DNA from: Syntrophobacter sp. SbD2
GTDB taxonomy: Bacteria; Desulfobacterota; Binatia; UBA9968
Reading direction: 5' to 3'
Assembly: GCA_945889495.1 (NCBI GenBank)
Contig: CAMDBU010000038.1
Location: 1-40,175 of the forward strand
Length of the DNA stretch: 40,175 nt
Shown: positions 40,041 through 40,175 of the stretch, piece by piece
How positions within the stretch are numbered: position 1 is the first letter of the stretch
Layout: each line of letters begins with the position of its first letter
Notes under the pieces: generated by a model
What the model was told of the DNA's origin: nothing
Databases searched by the model: none
Seen by the model: the letters and a program-made list of their open reading frames with translations, nothing else
Program-made: the position numbers and the translations under genes

Positions 40041-40175
40041 GTGAATCTGTCAGGGTCTAACGGCAACGTGAATATGTCAGGGTGGAAGGATGACAACCCT
40101 GACGATGAGAGACGAGAAACGACTAGACATCATACAACGATCGTTACGTAATGAGCTGACGATGGTGGAAGCCGC
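40038..40175 (+). mobile_element. Left end of an insertion sequence (ISNCY/IS1202-like)
   Basis: Two direct copies of GTGAATMTGTCAGGGT (40041-40056 and 40068-40083, 27 bases apart) stand directly before a transposase start. Such repeated terminal motifs are typical transposase-binding sites at an IS end. The element runs out of the window, so the outer boundary (about 40038) and target duplication cannot be verified. Confidence 0.68.
40090..40175 (+). CDS. Transposase N-terminus (partial)
   Basis: The first 28 codons of a gene cut by the window edge. The product starts MTTLTMRDEKRLDIIQRSLR and continues NELTMVEAA, which matches the N-terminal helix-turn-helix region of ISNCY/IS1202-group (rve-type) transposases (MRDEKRLEIIQR... 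pattern). GGAAGG precedes the ATG; the ATG at 40105 is the family's more usual start. Confidence 0.72.
   Translation, partial: MTTLTMRDEKRLDIIQRSLRNELTMVEA

Overview
The window looks like a chromosomal segment of a high-GC, Gram-negative, uncultured bacterium. The style recalls 'Deltaproteobacteria'-like soil or groundwater lineages such as Binatia/Desulfobacterota or Tectomicrobia; this is a gestalt call and I cannot place it precisely. Three things point that way: many signal-peptide solute-binding proteins (SBPs) of the NMT1/SsuA and PF04392 types, many PF04909 amidohydrolases, and selenoproteins outside the Firmicutes. No rRNA, tRNA, CRISPR array or phage module was seen. An insertion sequence begins at the extreme right end.

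Layout. (1) 167-4211, minus: an operon of one FbpA-like SBP and three NMT1-like SBPs, with no permease or ATPase. (2) 4319-10102: a tandem family of PF04392 SBPs (three intact genes, three 3'-end remnants), with a different toxin-antitoxin module after each remnant: HepT/MntA, a PF09720-type antitoxin with a RelE/ParE toxin, and HEPN/nucleotidyltransferase. (3) 10213-12570, minus: an amidohydrolase and an SBP gene interrupted by an in-frame TAG. (4) 12857-17641, plus: amidohydrolase, SBP, UGSC-family selenoprotein (in-frame UGA with a downstream hairpin) and SBP. (5) 17769-24206: a coiled-coil protein, a probable TPR lipoprotein, the dTDP-L-rhamnose genes rmlA-C-B-D and a dienelactone-hydrolase-like enzyme. 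(6) 24318-26070, minus: a RelA/SpoT-domain protein with a tiny partner, then a cupin with a small hypothetical gene. (7) 26191-28315, plus: an NMT1-like SBP and an FbpA-like SBP. (8) 28316-29184: repeat-rich intergenic DNA. (9) 29185-32015, minus: amidohydrolase, double-stranded beta-helix (cysteine-dioxygenase-like) protein and CmcJ/NvfI-type oxidoreductase. (10) 32243-34670: a VapBC-type module, an MBL-fold hydrolase and a methyltransferase with a signal peptide. (11) 34780-38453, plus: SBP, a GrdE-like subunit and a GrdB-like selenoprotein whose UGA is also followed by a hairpin. (12) 38751-39881: a HAMP-domain membrane protein; then the start of an IS.

How it may work together. Thirteen SBP genes (one broken) with no membrane transporter in 40 kb suggest a large set of periplasmic capture or sensing proteins. 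They are wired to catabolic enzymes (amidohydrolases, cupins, an oxygenase-like protein) and to two selenium-dependent proteins. The strongest discoveries are the two recoded selenoprotein genes. Each is read as two separate ORFs unless UGA is decoded as selenocysteine, and each has a perfect 7-8 bp triloop hairpin whose loop starts 19-20 nt after the UGA. Several catabolic genes also share a TTGACA-N17/18-TAnnnT promoter pattern, and dispersed palindromic repeats sit at many operon junctions, in two cases forming the stop codon.
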